Source: Stieleria bergensis
GTDB lineage: Bacteria > Planctomycetota > Planctomycetia > Pirellulales > Pirellulaceae
Assembly: GCA_007745635.1 (NCBI GenBank)
Contig: CP036272.1
Location: 6,749,566 to 6,813,565, forward strand
Direction of reading: 5' to 3'
Length of the DNA stretch: 64,000 nt
Part shown: piece by piece, positions 27,232-37,089 of the stretch
Numbering within the stretch: position 1 is the stretch's first letter
Layout: each line of letters begins with the position of its first letter
Made by a program: the position numbers and the translations under genes
The notes under the pieces: model-generated
What the model was told of the DNA's origin: nothing
Seen by the model: the letters and a program-made list of their open reading frames with translations, nothing else
Database searches by the model: none

Positions 27232-28029
27232 ATGAAGAACGAAAAGGCGATGGTCCGATATGATTACTCTGATCGAGTGGTCATTGTCACCGGTGGAGGG
27301 AGCGGGATCGGCTTGGGGATCTGCCAAGCGTTTGCGGAGTCCAATGCGACCGTCATCTGTGTCGACATTGATCAACCGGACTCAACGGAACTGCCTGACC
27401 AGGTCGTCTTTTATCACTGCGATGTTTCCGACCAAGAACAATGCTCGTCGACCGTCAGGAAGGTCATCGATCGCTTTGGGCGCATCGATGCCTTGATCAA
27501 TAATGCCGGGATCCAGCCAGCGGATTCATACCACCCGATCGACGAATTGCCGGAGAATGTCTTTGACCGGATGGTTGGGATTAACTTCCGTGGCTACCAC
27601 CTGATGGCTAGAAACGTGATTCCACAGATGAAGCAACAACAGCGCGGCGTGATTTGCAATATCGCAAGCGGGCAAGCGCATCGCACGGCCAGACATGTTG
27701 GCGTTTACGGCCCCATCAAAGCAGCCAACATCATGCAAGCCAAGCAATGGGCCGTTGAATACGCTCGCATGGGCATCCGTGTGGTCTCGGTTTCTCCGGG
27801 TGCGATTGACACGCCAATGGTGCGTGCGAGCCTGGAAGCCCAAGGCGGTGGCGAAGCACTGGCAAATCGTCACCCGGTCGGAAGGATCGGCAGAGTGGAT
27901 GAAGTTGCCAATGCGGTGATGTGGCTGTGCAGCGATTCAGCCTCGTTCGTGACCGGGGCTGACCTGGAAGTGGACGGTGGACTGGGTGCGTTTGGCGCGT
28001 TTGCTGATCCGTACGAAGGGAAGACCTAA
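27232..28029 (+). CDS. Short-chain dehydrogenase/reductase (SDR)
   Basis: 265 residues from ATG 27232. A GTG four codons earlier and an ATG six codons later are alternatives; the Shine-Dalgarno signal is weak for all. Classical SDR features: T20-GGGSGIG for NAD(P) binding, N90-N-A-G, Ser146 in NIASGQ, Y159-x-x-x-K163 as the catalytic pair, and the C-terminal FVTGADLEVDGGLGAFG. Asp at the end of the second strand (CVDID) suggests a preference for NAD(H). It is cytoplasmic, with no signal peptide. The substrate is unknown. It precedes tdh-kbl by 500 bases that include a tandem repeat, so co-transcription is uncertain. Confidence 0.92.
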   Translation: MKNEKAMVRYDYSDRVVIVTGGGSGIGLGICQAFAESNATVICVDIDQPDSTELPDQVVFYHCDVSDQEQCSSTVRKVIDRFGRIDALINNAGIQPADSYHPIDELPENVFDRMVGINFRGYHLMARNVIPQMKQQQRGVICNIASGQAHRTARHVGVYGPIKAANIMQAKQWAVEYARMGIRVVSVSPGAIDTPMVRASLEAQGGGEALANRHPVGRIGRVDEVANAVMWLCSDSASFVTGADLEVDGGLGAFGAFADPYEGKT

Positions 28030-28030
28030 G

Positions 28031-28120
28031 CGGCACAGAGAGTGGCACAGAGAGTGGCACAGAGAGTGGCACACAGAGTGGTGCACAGAGTGGTGCACAG
28101 AGTGGTGCACAGAGTGGTGC
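28031..28120 (+). repeat. 12-bp minisatellite (two unit types)
   Basis: Directly after the SDR stop come about three units of GTGGCACAGAGA and then about four units of GTGGTGCACAGA, with one transitional unit. The second type contains the palindrome GTGCAC, so it can form small hairpins. The near-identity of the units suggests slippage and probable copy-number variation between strains. Confidence 0.88.
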
Positions 28121-28530
28121 GATTGCGCCGGAGAGGCATCGCCTGGGTTGTGGTGGAAGAGGGCTGTCGCTTAACCACATTGCGTGCCGAACTGGCCTGA
28201 ACGTTCTCGAATCATGCGCTTATAAAATGCGGTGTAGGCATCCGTTTGAACGTGGCTGTCGGTTAGCCGATCAACGGACCCTAGGCCTTGGGTTGGCGTG
28301 TTCCTGAGTATTCAATAACTTCACTGATTCGGCACTGCGAAGGCCAATGAATCGGGGATACACTGAATCAATCGTGACTAAGAAAGAACGGTCTTGGAGG
28401 AGAGCCGCCACACGACGCTGGTTGTGGATTGTTGCCCCTCTTCACCTGGGATCTCTTGTCACAAACAACGCGCCCCAGGCATCTCAACTGTCACAAGCTT
28501 CAACATTCATCTTCAGAGTGGGCCAACCAG
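28121..28530. other. Intergenic region before tdh
   Basis: About 410 bases between the minisatellite and the tdh start. No convincing gene; an open frame from 28347 encodes a short basic peptide without recognisable features. The promoter of tdh-kbl is expected here, but I could not pick a specific one. No riboswitch-like structure was recognised. Confidence 0.4.
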
Positions 28531-29556
28531 ATGAAAGCGTTAGTAAAACGGAATGCTCAGCCAGGACTGTCACTTGAGGACGTCCCAGAACCAGAAGTTG
28601 GCATCAACGACGTCTTGATACGAGTCGATCGCACAGGGATCTGTGGCACAGACCTGCATATCTACAAGTGGGACTCCTGGGCGCAGAAAACGATCCCCGT
28701 GCCCATGGTGGTCGGACATGAATTCGTCGGCGAAATCGTTGATGTAGGCAGTAACGTTTCCGACTTCAAGGCTGGCCAGATCGTCAGCGGCGAAGGCCAT
28801 GTGGTCTGCGGTCGCTGCCGTAACTGCTGGGCTGGACGTCGCCACCTGTGTGCAGACACCGCAGGGATCGGCGTCAATCGGCCTGGCGCTTTTGCGGAAT
28901 ACATCGCGCTGCCAATGACCAATGTCTGGCAACACGATGACTCGATCGATCGAGACATCGCGGCGATCTTTGATCCTTTGGGCAATGCGGTTCACACCGC
29001 AATATCATTCCCCACTCTGGGCGAAGACGTTTTGATCACAGGGGCTGGCCCCATTGGCTGCATGGCGGCAGCCGTCGCCAGACACGCCTCAGCGCGAAAC
29101 GTTGTGGTCACCGATGTGAATCCCTGGCGTCTGGAATTGGCCAAGCAACTCGGAGCCACCCGTGTCGTCGATGTTCGCACGGAATCACTCAGCGACGTTC
29201 AGCGTGAACTGGGCATGAAGGAAGGCTTTGATATCGGATTAGAAATGTCTGGCAACGCAGATGCGTTTCGCGATATGATCAGCCAAATGTGCCACGGCGG
29301 CAAAATCGCGATGCTGGGAATTCCCACCGAAGAGCTCGCCATCGATTGGAATGATGTGGTTTTCAACATGTTGACCATCAAGGGTATCTACGGTCGCGAA
29401 ATGTACGAAACTTGGTACATGATGTCCGTGATGCTGCAAAACGGCCTCGACATCTCACCCGTTGTGACACATCGCTATCATTACACTGAATTCCAAAAAG
29501 GGTTTGATGTGATGCTTAGCGGGCAGTCTGGAAAGGTGATCTTAAACTGGCAATGA
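28531..29556 (+). CDS. tdh: L-threonine 3-dehydrogenase
   Basis: 341 residues from ATG 28531, the same length as the E. coli enzyme; the frame is open 34 codons upstream but those residues do not belong to the family. It is a zinc medium-chain dehydrogenase that oxidises L-threonine with NAD+ to 2-amino-3-oxobutyrate in the cytoplasm. Seen: catalytic zinc ligands C38 ([14 protein letters not shown]) and H63-E64 ([11 protein letters not shown]), structural zinc cysteines C93, C96, C99 and C107, the NAD-binding [10 protein letters not shown], and [12 protein letters not shown], with Asp favouring NAD over NADP. The C-terminal [14 protein letters not shown] is typical of Tdh. kbl starts 85 bases downstream; the pair converts threonine to glycine and acetyl-CoA. 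Confidence 0.96.
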   Translation: MKALVKRNAQPGLSLEDVPEPEVGINDVLIRVDRTGICGTDLHIYKWDSWAQKTIPVPMVVGHEFVGEIVDVGSNVSDFKAGQIVSGEGHVVCGRCRNCWAGRRHLCADTAGIGVNRPGAFAEYIALPMTNVWQHDDSIDRDIAAIFDPLGNAVHTAISFPTLGEDVLITGAGPIGCMAAAVARHASARNVVVTDVNPWRLELAKQLGATRVVDVRTESLSDVQRELGMKEGFDIGLEMSGNADAFRDMISQMCHGGKIAMLGIPTEELAIDWNDVVFNMLTIKGIYGREMYETWYMMSVMLQNGLDISPVVTHRYHYTEFQKGFDVMLSGQSGKVILNWQ

Positions 29557-29641
29557 TGAAACCGAGAGTCAGCGGTGACGTCTCACCGGATTGACCTCGA
29601 TCAAGTCGATTGTCTTTTCTTCTTTGAATGAAAGCGAATCA

Positions 29642-30826
29642 ATGTACGGCGAATTTCAAAAACATCTTGAACAGCAACTCACTGAAATCCGTGACGGCGG
29701 ACTGTATAAATCCGAACGCGTGATTCAGTCGCCCCAGGAAATGCGGATTCAAGTTGGCGATGGCGAAACGGTCTTGAACCTGTGCGCGAACAACTACCTG
29801 GGACTCTCGGATGACCAGGGAGTCGTAAAGGCGGCTCAGGAAGGACTGGCCGATTGGGGCTACGGACTTTCCTCCGTTCGTTTCATCTGTGGTACGCAAC
29901 AGATTCACAAACAGCTTGAGCAAAAGATCAGTGAGTTCCTGGGAACGGAAGACACGATCCTTTATACCTCTTGCTTTGATGCCAATGGCGGTCTGTTCGA
30001 GACACTGCTGACCGCTGAAGACGCCATCATTTCAGATGAACTGAATCACGCATCGATCATTGATGGCGTGCGGTTGTGCAAAGCGCAACGGTTTCGTTAC
30101 AAAAACAACAACCTGAGCGACCTGGAAGCACAACTTGAAAAAGCAAGCGAGGCACGCTTTCGAATGATCGCCACCGACGGCGTGTTTTCAATGGATGGCG
30201 TCATCGCGGATCTTCCCGGAATCTGCGACCTGGCTGATAAACACAACGCATTGATGATGATTGATGATTCCCATGCAGTCGGCTTCCTCGGTAAGACCGG
30301 ACGCGGGACGCATGAACATCATGATGTGATGAACCGAGTGGATGTGATCACCGGAACGCTGGGCAAAGCCCTTGGCGGAGCCAGTGGTGGTTACACCAGC
30401 GGGCGACGTGAGATCATTGACCTGCTGCGTCAACGCAGTCGACCGTATCTGTTTTCAAACTCGGTCGCCCCACCGATTGTTGCGGCTTCCTTGCATGCCA
30501 TCGATCGGCTCACGCAATCCACCGAACTGCGTGATCGCCTGGAATCGAACACGACGTTCTTCCGCAGTGAACTCGGCAAACTGGGATTCGAAATCATCCC
30601 AGGCGAACACCCCATCGTTCCGATCATGCTCGGCGATGCCAGCCTGGCATCGGAAATGGCAAACCTGTTGCTAACCAAAGGTCTGTACGTGATTGGTTTC
30701 TCGTATCCAGTCGTTCCAAAGGGGAAAGCACGGATCCGAACGCAAATCTCCGCCGCACACACCGAAGAAGACTTGGCGTTTGCCGTTGAGAAATTTGCTG
30801 AAGCCAAAAAAGAACTAGGGATCTAG
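29642..30826 (+). CDS. kbl: 2-amino-3-ketobutyrate CoA ligase (glycine C-acetyltransferase)
   Basis: 394 residues from ATG 29642. The in-frame start 17 codons earlier adds nothing typical of the family. A PLP-dependent alpha-oxoamine synthase that splits 2-amino-3-oxobutyrate with CoA into glycine and acetyl-CoA, completing threonine degradation after Tdh. Seen: [12 protein letters not shown] at the N-terminus, [32 protein letters not shown], the PLP aspartate in [19 protein letters not shown], the PLP lysine K242 in [13 protein letters not shown], and [13 protein letters not shown]. The N-terminal specificity residues match Kbl rather than the KAS/ALA synthase or BioF relatives. It is cytoplasmic and in an operon with tdh. 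Confidence 0.96.
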   Translation: MYGEFQKHLEQQLTEIRDGGLYKSERVIQSPQEMRIQVGDGETVLNLCANNYLGLSDDQGVVKAAQEGLADWGYGLSSVRFICGTQQIHKQLEQKISEFLGTEDTILYTSCFDANGGLFETLLTAEDAIISDELNHASIIDGVRLCKAQRFRYKNNNLSDLEAQLEKASEARFRMIATDGVFSMDGVIADLPGICDLADKHNALMMIDDSHAVGFLGKTGRGTHEHHDVMNRVDVITGTLGKALGGASGGYTSGRREIIDLLRQRSRPYLFSNSVAPPIVAASLHAIDRLTQSTELRDRLESNTTFFRSELGKLGFEIIPGEHPIVPIMLGDASLASEMANLLLTKGLYVIGFSYPVVPKGKARIRTQISAAHTEEDLAFAVEKFAEAKKELGI

Positions 30827-30864
30827 CAACGCCGCTTGGGTCCACGTCTTCGCAAGGAGCGAAT

Positions 30865-30882
30865 CCCGTCAGGCTAGACGGG
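30865..30882. terminator. Possible hairpin after kbl
   Basis: CCCGTC (30865-30870) pairs with GACGGG (30877-30882) around AGGCTA, 39 bases after the kbl stop and in the 235-base space between converging genes. No T-tract follows, so terminator function is only possible. Confidence 0.3.
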
Positions 30883-31061
30883 CAATGGAGCTCGGCACTG
30901 GTGTTGAACCAGGCCGATGCACCAATGACACGGACCCGTTTTCTGACATCACAGCTTGGGTGGAGCGGACGAGACTGCCTGGCCAGAAGTGACTTGCCGA
31001 TGGGTTGATGCAAGGCGAAGCGACTGACAAAGCCAGTCGTGATCACGCGTTCCAGCAATCG

Positions 31062-34022
31062 TTACTCGCTGGCGTTCAGTCCCACGACTTGCTTGCCGCT
31101 CTGATCCACAACGACCGCCTGCCCGGACGATCCGCCGACGACGAAACGCGTGCCTTCCTGGTCACCGCCAAGTGTGTATAAGTATCCCCCAGGCAGCTTG
31201 ACATTGATCTCCCGCTTGGCATCGTCGGTACGATACACGCGAAACGATCCATCGCCACAGGCAATCGCGATCCGATCATCGCGACCGACATAACGGAGCT
31301 TGGTGACTTCGGATTTCAGACCACTGATCGTTCGTTCAGCCTTGCCGGTTTCAACGTCCCAGACCTTGACGGTCTCGTCTGCAGAACCGCTCGAAAGCTG
31401 GCGACGATTCACGTTCCAATCGATCGCTGTCACATGATGCGTGTGACCTTCAAGCGTCTTGATCAACGACCAATCGGCTGTATTCCATAACTTGATCATT
31501 CGGTCGGCGCCTCCCGAGGCAAGCGTTTTACCATCCGGCGAAAATCGCAGACTGACCACCGTGTCCGAATGTGGCTGGTCCATTCGCTGAACCAACTGAC
31601 CATCGGCAAGATCCCAAATCAACAACTCTCCGTTCCGCGAAGGCTGTCCACCTCCGGTCGCCAGGTAACGGCCACTGGGATCTCGGTCCAAGCAGAGCAC
31701 GCGGTCGACAAACGGACTCTCGCCAGCCACAGACCCGATGACACGAGCAAGCTGCCAACGCGTGGGATCGAATCGCACGACAGAATAAGTCCCGTCAGTT
31801 GCTTTGGCCAGTAAGTTCGATTCACCGCTTGCGACAATGGCTTGCTGAGCTGACAACTCGGGGACCTGGGCCAACCAATGACCTGAATCCGACCAAAGAC
31901 TCCAAGTCGACGAGGCTTCACTGTAGGTCAACAAACGCTTTGCACCGGCAAGCACAACCAGGCCGCGATCGGAGGCGTTCGATGGCTCTGCGATCGCCTT
32001 GGCCGCCGCCTCTGTTTTCATTCGCTCCGCTTGCAAGGCTTCCGAGGCTTGGACGACTTGCTTTTGCTGAGTGACTTTTTCGGTCAACTCAGAGAGCAAT
32101 TTTTCGCCACGTTTCTTTGTTTCCTCCGTGGCTTTAACAGCACTTTCAGCAGCAATTAACTCGGCCTGCTTTGCCTGCGAGTCTTTGCTAGCCTTCGCAG
32201 CCACATCGCTGGCCGACTTCACCGCTTCGGCCAACTGCTTGGCATCGGGGATCTCGCTGAGCTGCTTCTCCTGATCTGCTTTTTGCGTTTTCAGCGTGGC
32301 AAGCTCTTGTTGGATTGCGTCCAGCCTCTGGTCAAGCTTCTTGATTGAATTTGAAAGTTCAGTGCGTTTTAAATTTGCCTGCTCTTGGGCGGCCTTTGCC
32401 CGAGCGGCCTTTTCGGTTGCCGTTTCAGCGGCCAGCTTGGCGGCTTTGGCTGCTTGTTGTTTTTCTTCTCGCGCCTTGGTCTTAGCGTCAAGATCTTTGC
32501 CGAGGGCTTCCAAACTCTCCTGTTCGGCTTTCACGTCCGCCTCGGCTTGAGACAAATCTTTCTCGTCTGCCGCAACCAGCCGTTCTCCAACCAGTGACAT
32601 CCATCGCGTTTGCTGATAACGTTCAACGGAGACCGGATCCGACTTGGCAAGCTCAACCCACTTTGTTTCCGCAAAGCGATAAACACCAAGGCTTCCAGAC
32701 TCGTCCACCGCCCACAGCCCCTCTCCATCGGGAAACACTGCTACAGAACCCATCGGTGATGGCAACTTCCCAATCGCCTGAACGTTTCCGTCATCAAGAT
32801 CAAGCGTTGCGACATGCCCCGCATGATCGATGGCAACAACGCGCGTTGGCTTCGCCGCACCGATGCCAAAGTGAGTTAGCGATTCACCGAGCAGGGCATA
32901 CTCTTTCAAAGCCCATTGCTCTTGAACTCGGCTAGCGACCCATAATTGTCCTCCAGAGCCCGCCATCAAAAGACGTCCGTCAGGCGCCCAGATGATCTTT
33001 GTAAGGTCTGCTGACAATTGGATCGGTTCGACTTGCTGAGCATCGACACGCAGGATCCAGAGCTGTTTTTCTGATCCAACAGCGACCGCATCACCGAGAT
33101 CATTGACAGCCATCATGGCAACCGCCGCCCCTTCGCCAAGCCAACTCGATGGCCGGTCAAACCCCTTTGTCCAATCCCAGCGAGTCTTGCCGAGCTCGGC
33201 AACGCTCACTTGCCCCTGCGGTGCAAGGCTTGCCACATGAGTCCCCGTTCGATTCATTGCCATTGCAATCACCGCTGGCGCATCAACGGTGGGAATAGCC
33301 ACCGCCTCTGGCGATGACCTGGCCCAAATTTTGACGTTCCGATAGCCGCTGGAAATCAGCTGGCGTCCTTCAGCATCCAGCACCAGGTCACGAACAAAGT
33401 CTTGGTGCGCCGCCATCGCTTGCCCGCCGTTAACGGTCGTCAGTTCAGCGACGGCCGTGGCGTCATCGCCTGCAAAAACTTGAATGCGATTCCCAAAGCT
33501 CACCGCGGCAAGTCGAGCATCGGGAGTCATCGCGGAGCTGTAGTTCGATTTCAGTTGCCGAGGCAATGGCTGAAAAGCAATCGCTTGCACCGATGACTGC
33601 ATCGCATCGACTTTCGCGCCGGTTTCAATCCAGCGACGGAGCAGGGCGAGCTCGATCGGGCGAAGCGTTGACGCGGAAACTTCGTTGTCCTCTGGCGGCA
33701 TCACAGGATCATCGCGATGCGTGGCGAGCACAAACAAGCGACTGGCGTCAGGCTTGCCGGGAATCAGTACCTCATCAACATCCGATGCCCGCATTGTTTC
33801 AACGGTCTCTAGATTGACGCCAGCTTCGGCTTCCTGGTCATTGTGGCATGCGAGACAACTCCTCTTGATCACAGGGGCGATGTCACGGCTGTACGAAACC
33901 TGTCGATCAGCGGGAAGCTCGGCGACTTCCAAGTCAGCCGCAGACAGATTGCTCAAGCCTGCCAACCAAAGGCCGGTAAAAACCAACCCCTTCAATCGGC
34001 ACGGGAAGATTCGGATACTCAT
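31062..34022 (-). CDS. Secreted c-type cytochrome domain / coiled-coil / WD40 protein
   Basis: 986 residues with a signal peptide (about 1-29). A planctomycete cytochrome-c-like domain (PSCyt1) covers about 40-145 with C56-L-A-C59-H60 and the later VMPPEDNEVS, where the Met could be an axial ligand. A beta-propeller-like section without crisp repeats spans about 150-480. A long charged coiled coil of Lys, Glu, Ala and Gln follows (about 490-690, KAKEEK/AKAAKLAAETATEKAARAK type), then clear WD40 repeats at about 780-970 (SLRFSPDGKTLASGGADRMIKLWN, GHTHHVTAIDWNVNRRQLSSGSADETVKVWD). Its ATG overlaps the stop of the PPC-domain gene (ATGA). Fourth gene of the operon 39372-31062. Probably an extracytoplasmic scaffold; function unproven. 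Confidence 0.93.
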   Translation of the reverse strand: MSIRIFPCRLKGLVFTGLWLAGLSNLSAADLEVAELPADRQVSYSRDIAPVIKRSCLACHNDQEAEAGVNLETVETMRASDVDEVLIPGKPDASRLFVLATHRDDPVMPPEDNEVSASTLRPIELALLRRWIETGAKVDAMQSSVQAIAFQPLPRQLKSNYSSAMTPDARLAAVSFGNRIQVFAGDDATAVAELTTVNGGQAMAAHQDFVRDLVLDAEGRQLISSGYRNVKIWARSSPEAVAIPTVDAPAVIAMAMNRTGTHVASLAPQGQVSVAELGKTRWDWTKGFDRPSSWLGEGAAVAMMAVNDLGDAVAVGSEKQLWILRVDAQQVEPIQLSADLTKIIWAPDGRLLMAGSGGQLWVASRVQEQWALKEYALLGESLTHFGIGAAKPTRVVAIDHAGHVATLDLDDGNVQAIGKLPSPMGSVAVFPDGEGLWAVDESGSLGVYRFAETKWVELAKSDPVSVERYQQTRWMSLVGERLVAADEKDLSQAEADVKAEQESLEALGKDLDAKTKAREEKQQAAKAAKLAAETATEKAARAKAAQEQANLKRTELSNSIKKLDQRLDAIQQELATLKTQKADQEKQLSEIPDAKQLAEAVKSASDVAAKASKDSQAKQAELIAAESAVKATEETKKRGEKLLSELTEKVTQQKQVVQASEALQAERMKTEAAAKAIAEPSNASDRGLVVLAGAKRLLTYSEASSTWSLWSDSGHWLAQVPELSAQQAIVASGESNLLAKATDGTYSVVRFDPTRWQLARVIGSVAGESPFVDRVLCLDRDPSGRYLATGGGQPSRNGELLIWDLADGQLVQRMDQPHSDTVVSLRFSPDGKTLASGGADRMIKLWNTADWSLIKTLEGHTHHVTAIDWNVNRRQLSSGSADETVKVWDVETGKAERTISGLKSEVTKLRYVGRDDRIAIACGDGSFRVYRTDDAKREINVKLPGGYLYTLGGDQEGTRFVVGGSSGQAVVVDQSGKQVVGLNASE

Positions 34023-35698
34023 TGCTCTTTCGCCTTGTCAGTCGGCTTGAGTGTCAGCCAAAGATCATTGACTTCGATCGAGGGCCGCACTGAAAACGAA
34101 GCCGTGATCGCGGCTTCGCTGGGGTCGGCATCCTTGCTGTCAACTGGGACATCAAGCTGCTTTCCGATCACGCGGATCGAGTGGTGCCCCGATTCAATCT
34201 CACCGGATTTCAGAATCAGCTTGACAGACTTCGCGGTCTCGCCTTTTGATTCGGAGATCACGGGATTGCAGGTCACTCCAGCGGGCAAGCCTTGAAGTTT
34301 GATTTCAACTTTCCCGGCGAAGCCGAACTCTCGCTGGATTGAAACAGGGATCTCCAGCGGTTTGTCACTCGCAAGTACAAATCGATCGGATGCCACCGAA
34401 AGCTTGTAGGCAGGAACTGCCGGACGGATCGAAAGCCGGTAAAAGTGACGCGGACCGAAGGCCTCTAGCATTTCGGTAAGATTGAGATCCACCTGCCCAT
34501 CGGACTTCGGTGTGAATTCAATCGCGGCATCATAGCCACCGCGGGTCTGATCGTCGTTGCTGGCCAACACCGTCCCAGATTTCGCCTCCACGGCTTCCAG
34601 TTTCGAATCCAACAGAAAACCGTCTCCTTTGGAGCGTACTTCGGCACGATACTTGGTTCCAGATTGGGCTGCGAATGAAACCGTGTGTGATTCCTTGGGA
34701 CGCCGAATGTGCCCAAACACCTCCACCGGAAGCTTTGCCTCAAATGCCTCGCGGTAATAGGTCGACTCGCCGAACGTTTCGCCTGCCAGAAAGCACCATC
34801 CCAGCGTGTCGGGCATCGAAGCGATGGGTGGCGAGACTTGATCGCCCCTTTGGACTTGAACCGTCGAACCAGGATCGATGTGATAGCCAAACGGGATCGT
34901 TTCGGAGCCAGTCACAACGGCGTGATCCAAAAACGGCCCTTGGGTCACATTCAAGATGTACACGTATGCTGGTGAGCCTGCGAAACCAACGGTGCTATTC
35001 GGCGTTGACGGAAACGCAAAGAGACGAATCAGCAGCTCTTGATCTGCGGCAGGCGTAAAGACAAGTTGGGGGTCCAACCCGCGCTGATCATCCGATTGTG
35101 CGAGCACGTTCCCACGCAAATCCGTGATCTGCAACACAGCATCCATTGGTGAGCGAAGCAGTTGGTTGGCGGTGGCCGAAAGAATCAGTGGCCTTCCTTG
35201 ACTGACGCTGATGCGGTAGCAGTCACTATCACCACCCGCTTGAAGTCGCCCCGCAACAACGGCTGGTAAGTGAAGCGAATTGGCCTGCTGCCGTTCGTTG
35301 TTTGGTTCTTTTTCTTCAGTGACTGCAAACCGCGAGACAAGAATCGGAATCAACTGTGAAGCCGATTCAGCATCAAAAAACCGAATCCATGCGACTCCGG
35401 GAGCAGCGTCCTTGGGAACCGTGAACTCTAGCTTGCCAGAATCTTTGCCGATGGCAATCTGGATGTCCTGGCGACTGGATTCAACCGTGGGCGGCCACGT
35501 CGGAAACTTCCCCTCAGCCACCGCAGCGGATTGCACACCGGTGGTGATGACGGGAGGAAAAAAACGATCCAGCTGGACCTGTGCGAATGCACTCCCCGTG
35601 CCCGTGGCCAACAGCCACAGCTGCACGAAGCTGAAAAGAATCCATTGCCTGCCGATCTGTCCAAACTCCGCCCGGACCAAGACTTTTTCAACCACCAT
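34019..35698 (-). CDS. Secreted PPC-domain protein
   Basis: 559 residues. The N-terminus includes a hydrophobic export segment (about 20-40, WILFSFVQLWLLATGTGSAFA). A pre-peptidase C-terminal (PPC) beta-sandwich covers about 130-255: EKEPNNERQQANSLHLPAVV and GRLQAGGDSDCYRI are the diagnostic motifs, and YVYILNVTQGPF closes it. A second similar sandwich spans about 310-415 (HIRRPKESHTVSFAAQSGTKY). An Ig-like C-terminal section follows. No catalytic domain is seen. The start codon overlaps the DUF1501 stop by one base (TAATG), and the last four bases overlap the WD40 gene. In related planctomycete operons such proteins travel with DUF1501 and DUF1549/1553 partners; the role may be ligand binding or assembly. 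Confidence 0.85.
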   Translation of the reverse strand: MVVEKVLVRAEFGQIGRQWILFSFVQLWLLATGTGSAFAQVQLDRFFPPVITTGVQSAAVAEGKFPTWPPTVESSRQDIQIAIGKDSGKLEFTVPKDAAPGVAWIRFFDAESASQLIPILVSRFAVTEEKEPNNERQQANSLHLPAVVAGRLQAGGDSDCYRISVSQGRPLILSATANQLLRSPMDAVLQITDLRGNVLAQSDDQRGLDPQLVFTPAADQELLIRLFAFPSTPNSTVGFAGSPAYVYILNVTQGPFLDHAVVTGSETIPFGYHIDPGSTVQVQRGDQVSPPIASMPDTLGWCFLAGETFGESTYYREAFEAKLPVEVFGHIRRPKESHTVSFAAQSGTKYRAEVRSKGDGFLLDSKLEAVEAKSGTVLASNDDQTRGGYDAAIEFTPKSDGQVDLNLTEMLEAFGPRHFYRLSIRPAVPAYKLSVASDRFVLASDKPLEIPVSIQREFGFAGKVEIKLQGLPAGVTCNPVISESKGETAKSVKLILKSGEIESGHHSIRVIGKQLDVPVDSKDADPSEAAITASFSVRPSIEVNDLWLTLKPTDKAKEQ

Positions 35699-37056
35699 TA
35701 ACCCATTAACTCTTCAATCGGATTGGCATCACTGACCAAGTGTGTCGGTCGACCTTCCGGCGTATACATCACTTGCCCTGGATCGATGCCTAACTTGCGA
35801 TAGATCGTCGACACAAAATTCTCTGGCGACAGAACGCGTTCAATCGCGGTATAACCTTGACGATCCGTTGCGCCGATGACTTGGCCACCGGGTGTTTTGC
35901 CGCCTGCGAAGAGAACGCTCATGGCATTGGACCAGTGATCGCGTCCACCTCGATCATTGATCTTGGGCGTTCGACCAAATTCGCCTAGCACAACGACCAA
36001 GGTCCGTTCCAGCATGCCTTGTTGCTTCAAATCGGAGATCAGCGCCGCGACGGTTGCCTCAAACGGGGGCAACTTCTCATCCAGACGCGGAAAGATGTCG
36101 ACGTGATGGTCCCAACCACCATGGTAGAGCGTCACGAACGGCACGCCTGCACCGACCAGCCGCCGGGCGAGCAATGCCTGCTGACCAAATGTATTGCGGC
36201 CATACGCGTTGCGAATCTCACCCGGTTCTTGATGAATATCGAATGCAGCCTGGGCTTCAGGGCTGCTGATGATCTGCATGCTCTGATCGTAGAACTCGTC
36301 AACCGCCAGTGCGGGATCGCCGACTTGCGCGTGATGAAAACGGAGCATCTTGTCGATGTTCTCGCGAATCGCCTGGCGCGACTGAAATCGACCGTCAGTC
36401 AAACCGGACGGGATCGTGACATCACGAACTCGAAAACTGGAACTGTTGGGACTGTCTGGAACAATGAAGGGTGCATACTTGCTGCCCAGGAAATTGGGCC
36501 CACCAGATCGCGACATCCGTGGCAACGAAAAGTACGCAGGGATTCCATGCGGCGCGCCAATTTCTTTGGAAACCACACTTCCAAGACTTGGGTGAAAGCT
36601 CACAAACGCTCCGCAGCCAACCGGAATTCGAGGCGGGGCCCCGGTCATCATGTAATGATTTCCCGCGCCGTGGTTGCCCTGATTGTGTCGAATCGAGCGA
36701 ACAATCGCCAAATCGTCCGTCAGTGCGGCCAGTTTTTCCATCCGCTCGGAAAACAGGATTCCGGGAGTCTGGGTTGCGATCGGATTGTAAGCCCCGCGAA
36801 TCTCAACAGGCGCTTCGGGCTTGGGATCAAAGGTTTCGTAGTGACTGGGACCACCGTCAAGCCATACCAGAATGCAAGCATCGGCATCGGTTTCCGACCG
36901 TTTGGCATTGGCTGGCTTTAATGGGCCAGTGCGATCGGATCCAAGTGCGCGTGCTCCAAGTGCGCCGGACAGGCCACCGGCAACCAAGCCGCCCAGGCCG
37001 AGTTTTAAGCCATCCCGCCTGGAGATGCCTTCACAGTTTTTCCAACTCATTGCCAT
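35698..37056 (-). CDS. DUF1501 family secreted protein (Tat signal)
   Basis: 452 residues from ATG 37056. A GTG at 37089 directly abuts the upstream stop, but ATG 37056 has an AGAGGA ribosome-binding sequence about 10 bases ahead and gives a normal leader. The leader is Tat-like: ISRRDGLKLGLGGLVAGG. DUF1501 blocks: CILVWLDGGPSHYETFDPKP, SIRHNQGNHGAGNHYMMTGAPP, TLYHGGWDHHVDIFP, VVLGEFGRTPKINDRGGRDHW and FAGGKTPGGQVIGATD. It is a closer match to the standard DUF1501 pattern than the gene at 1819. Third from last in a four-gene operon with DUF1549/1553 upstream and PPC and WD40 proteins downstream. Function unknown. Confidence 0.93.
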   Translation of the reverse strand: MAMSWKNCEGISRRDGLKLGLGGLVAGGLSGALGARALGSDRTGPLKPANAKRSETDADACILVWLDGGPSHYETFDPKPEAPVEIRGAYNPIATQTPGILFSERMEKLAALTDDLAIVRSIRHNQGNHGAGNHYMMTGAPPRIPVGCGAFVSFHPSLGSVVSKEIGAPHGIPAYFSLPRMSRSGGPNFLGSKYAPFIVPDSPNSSSFRVRDVTIPSGLTDGRFQSRQAIRENIDKMLRFHHAQVGDPALAVDEFYDQSMQIISSPEAQAAFDIHQEPGEIRNAYGRNTFGQQALLARRLVGAGVPFVTLYHGGWDHHVDIFPRLDEKLPPFEATVAALISDLKQQGMLERTLVVVLGEFGRTPKINDRGGRDHWSNAMSVLFAGGKTPGGQVIGATDRQGYTAIERVLSPENFVSTIYRKLGIDPGQVMYTPEGRPTHLVSDANPIEELMG

Positions 37057-37089
37057 CGATTCGAATTCCTCTTTGCGAGTCAGTCGCAC

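Noticed and set aside
28347-28577. Small plus-strand frame upstream of tdh as a leader peptide or gene
   Set aside because: It runs into the tdh gene in another frame, shows no run of regulatory codons and no ribosome-binding site of note.
30624-31058. Minus-strand 144-codon frame overlapping the kbl 3' end
   Set aside because: Most of its length in the coding part is antisense to kbl, and the translation has no recognisable feature.
30827-31061. tRNA or small RNA in the spacer between kbl and the WD40 gene
   Set aside because: No cloverleaf, no anticodon-arm pattern and no T-loop sequence could be assembled; only a weak 6-bp hairpin is present.
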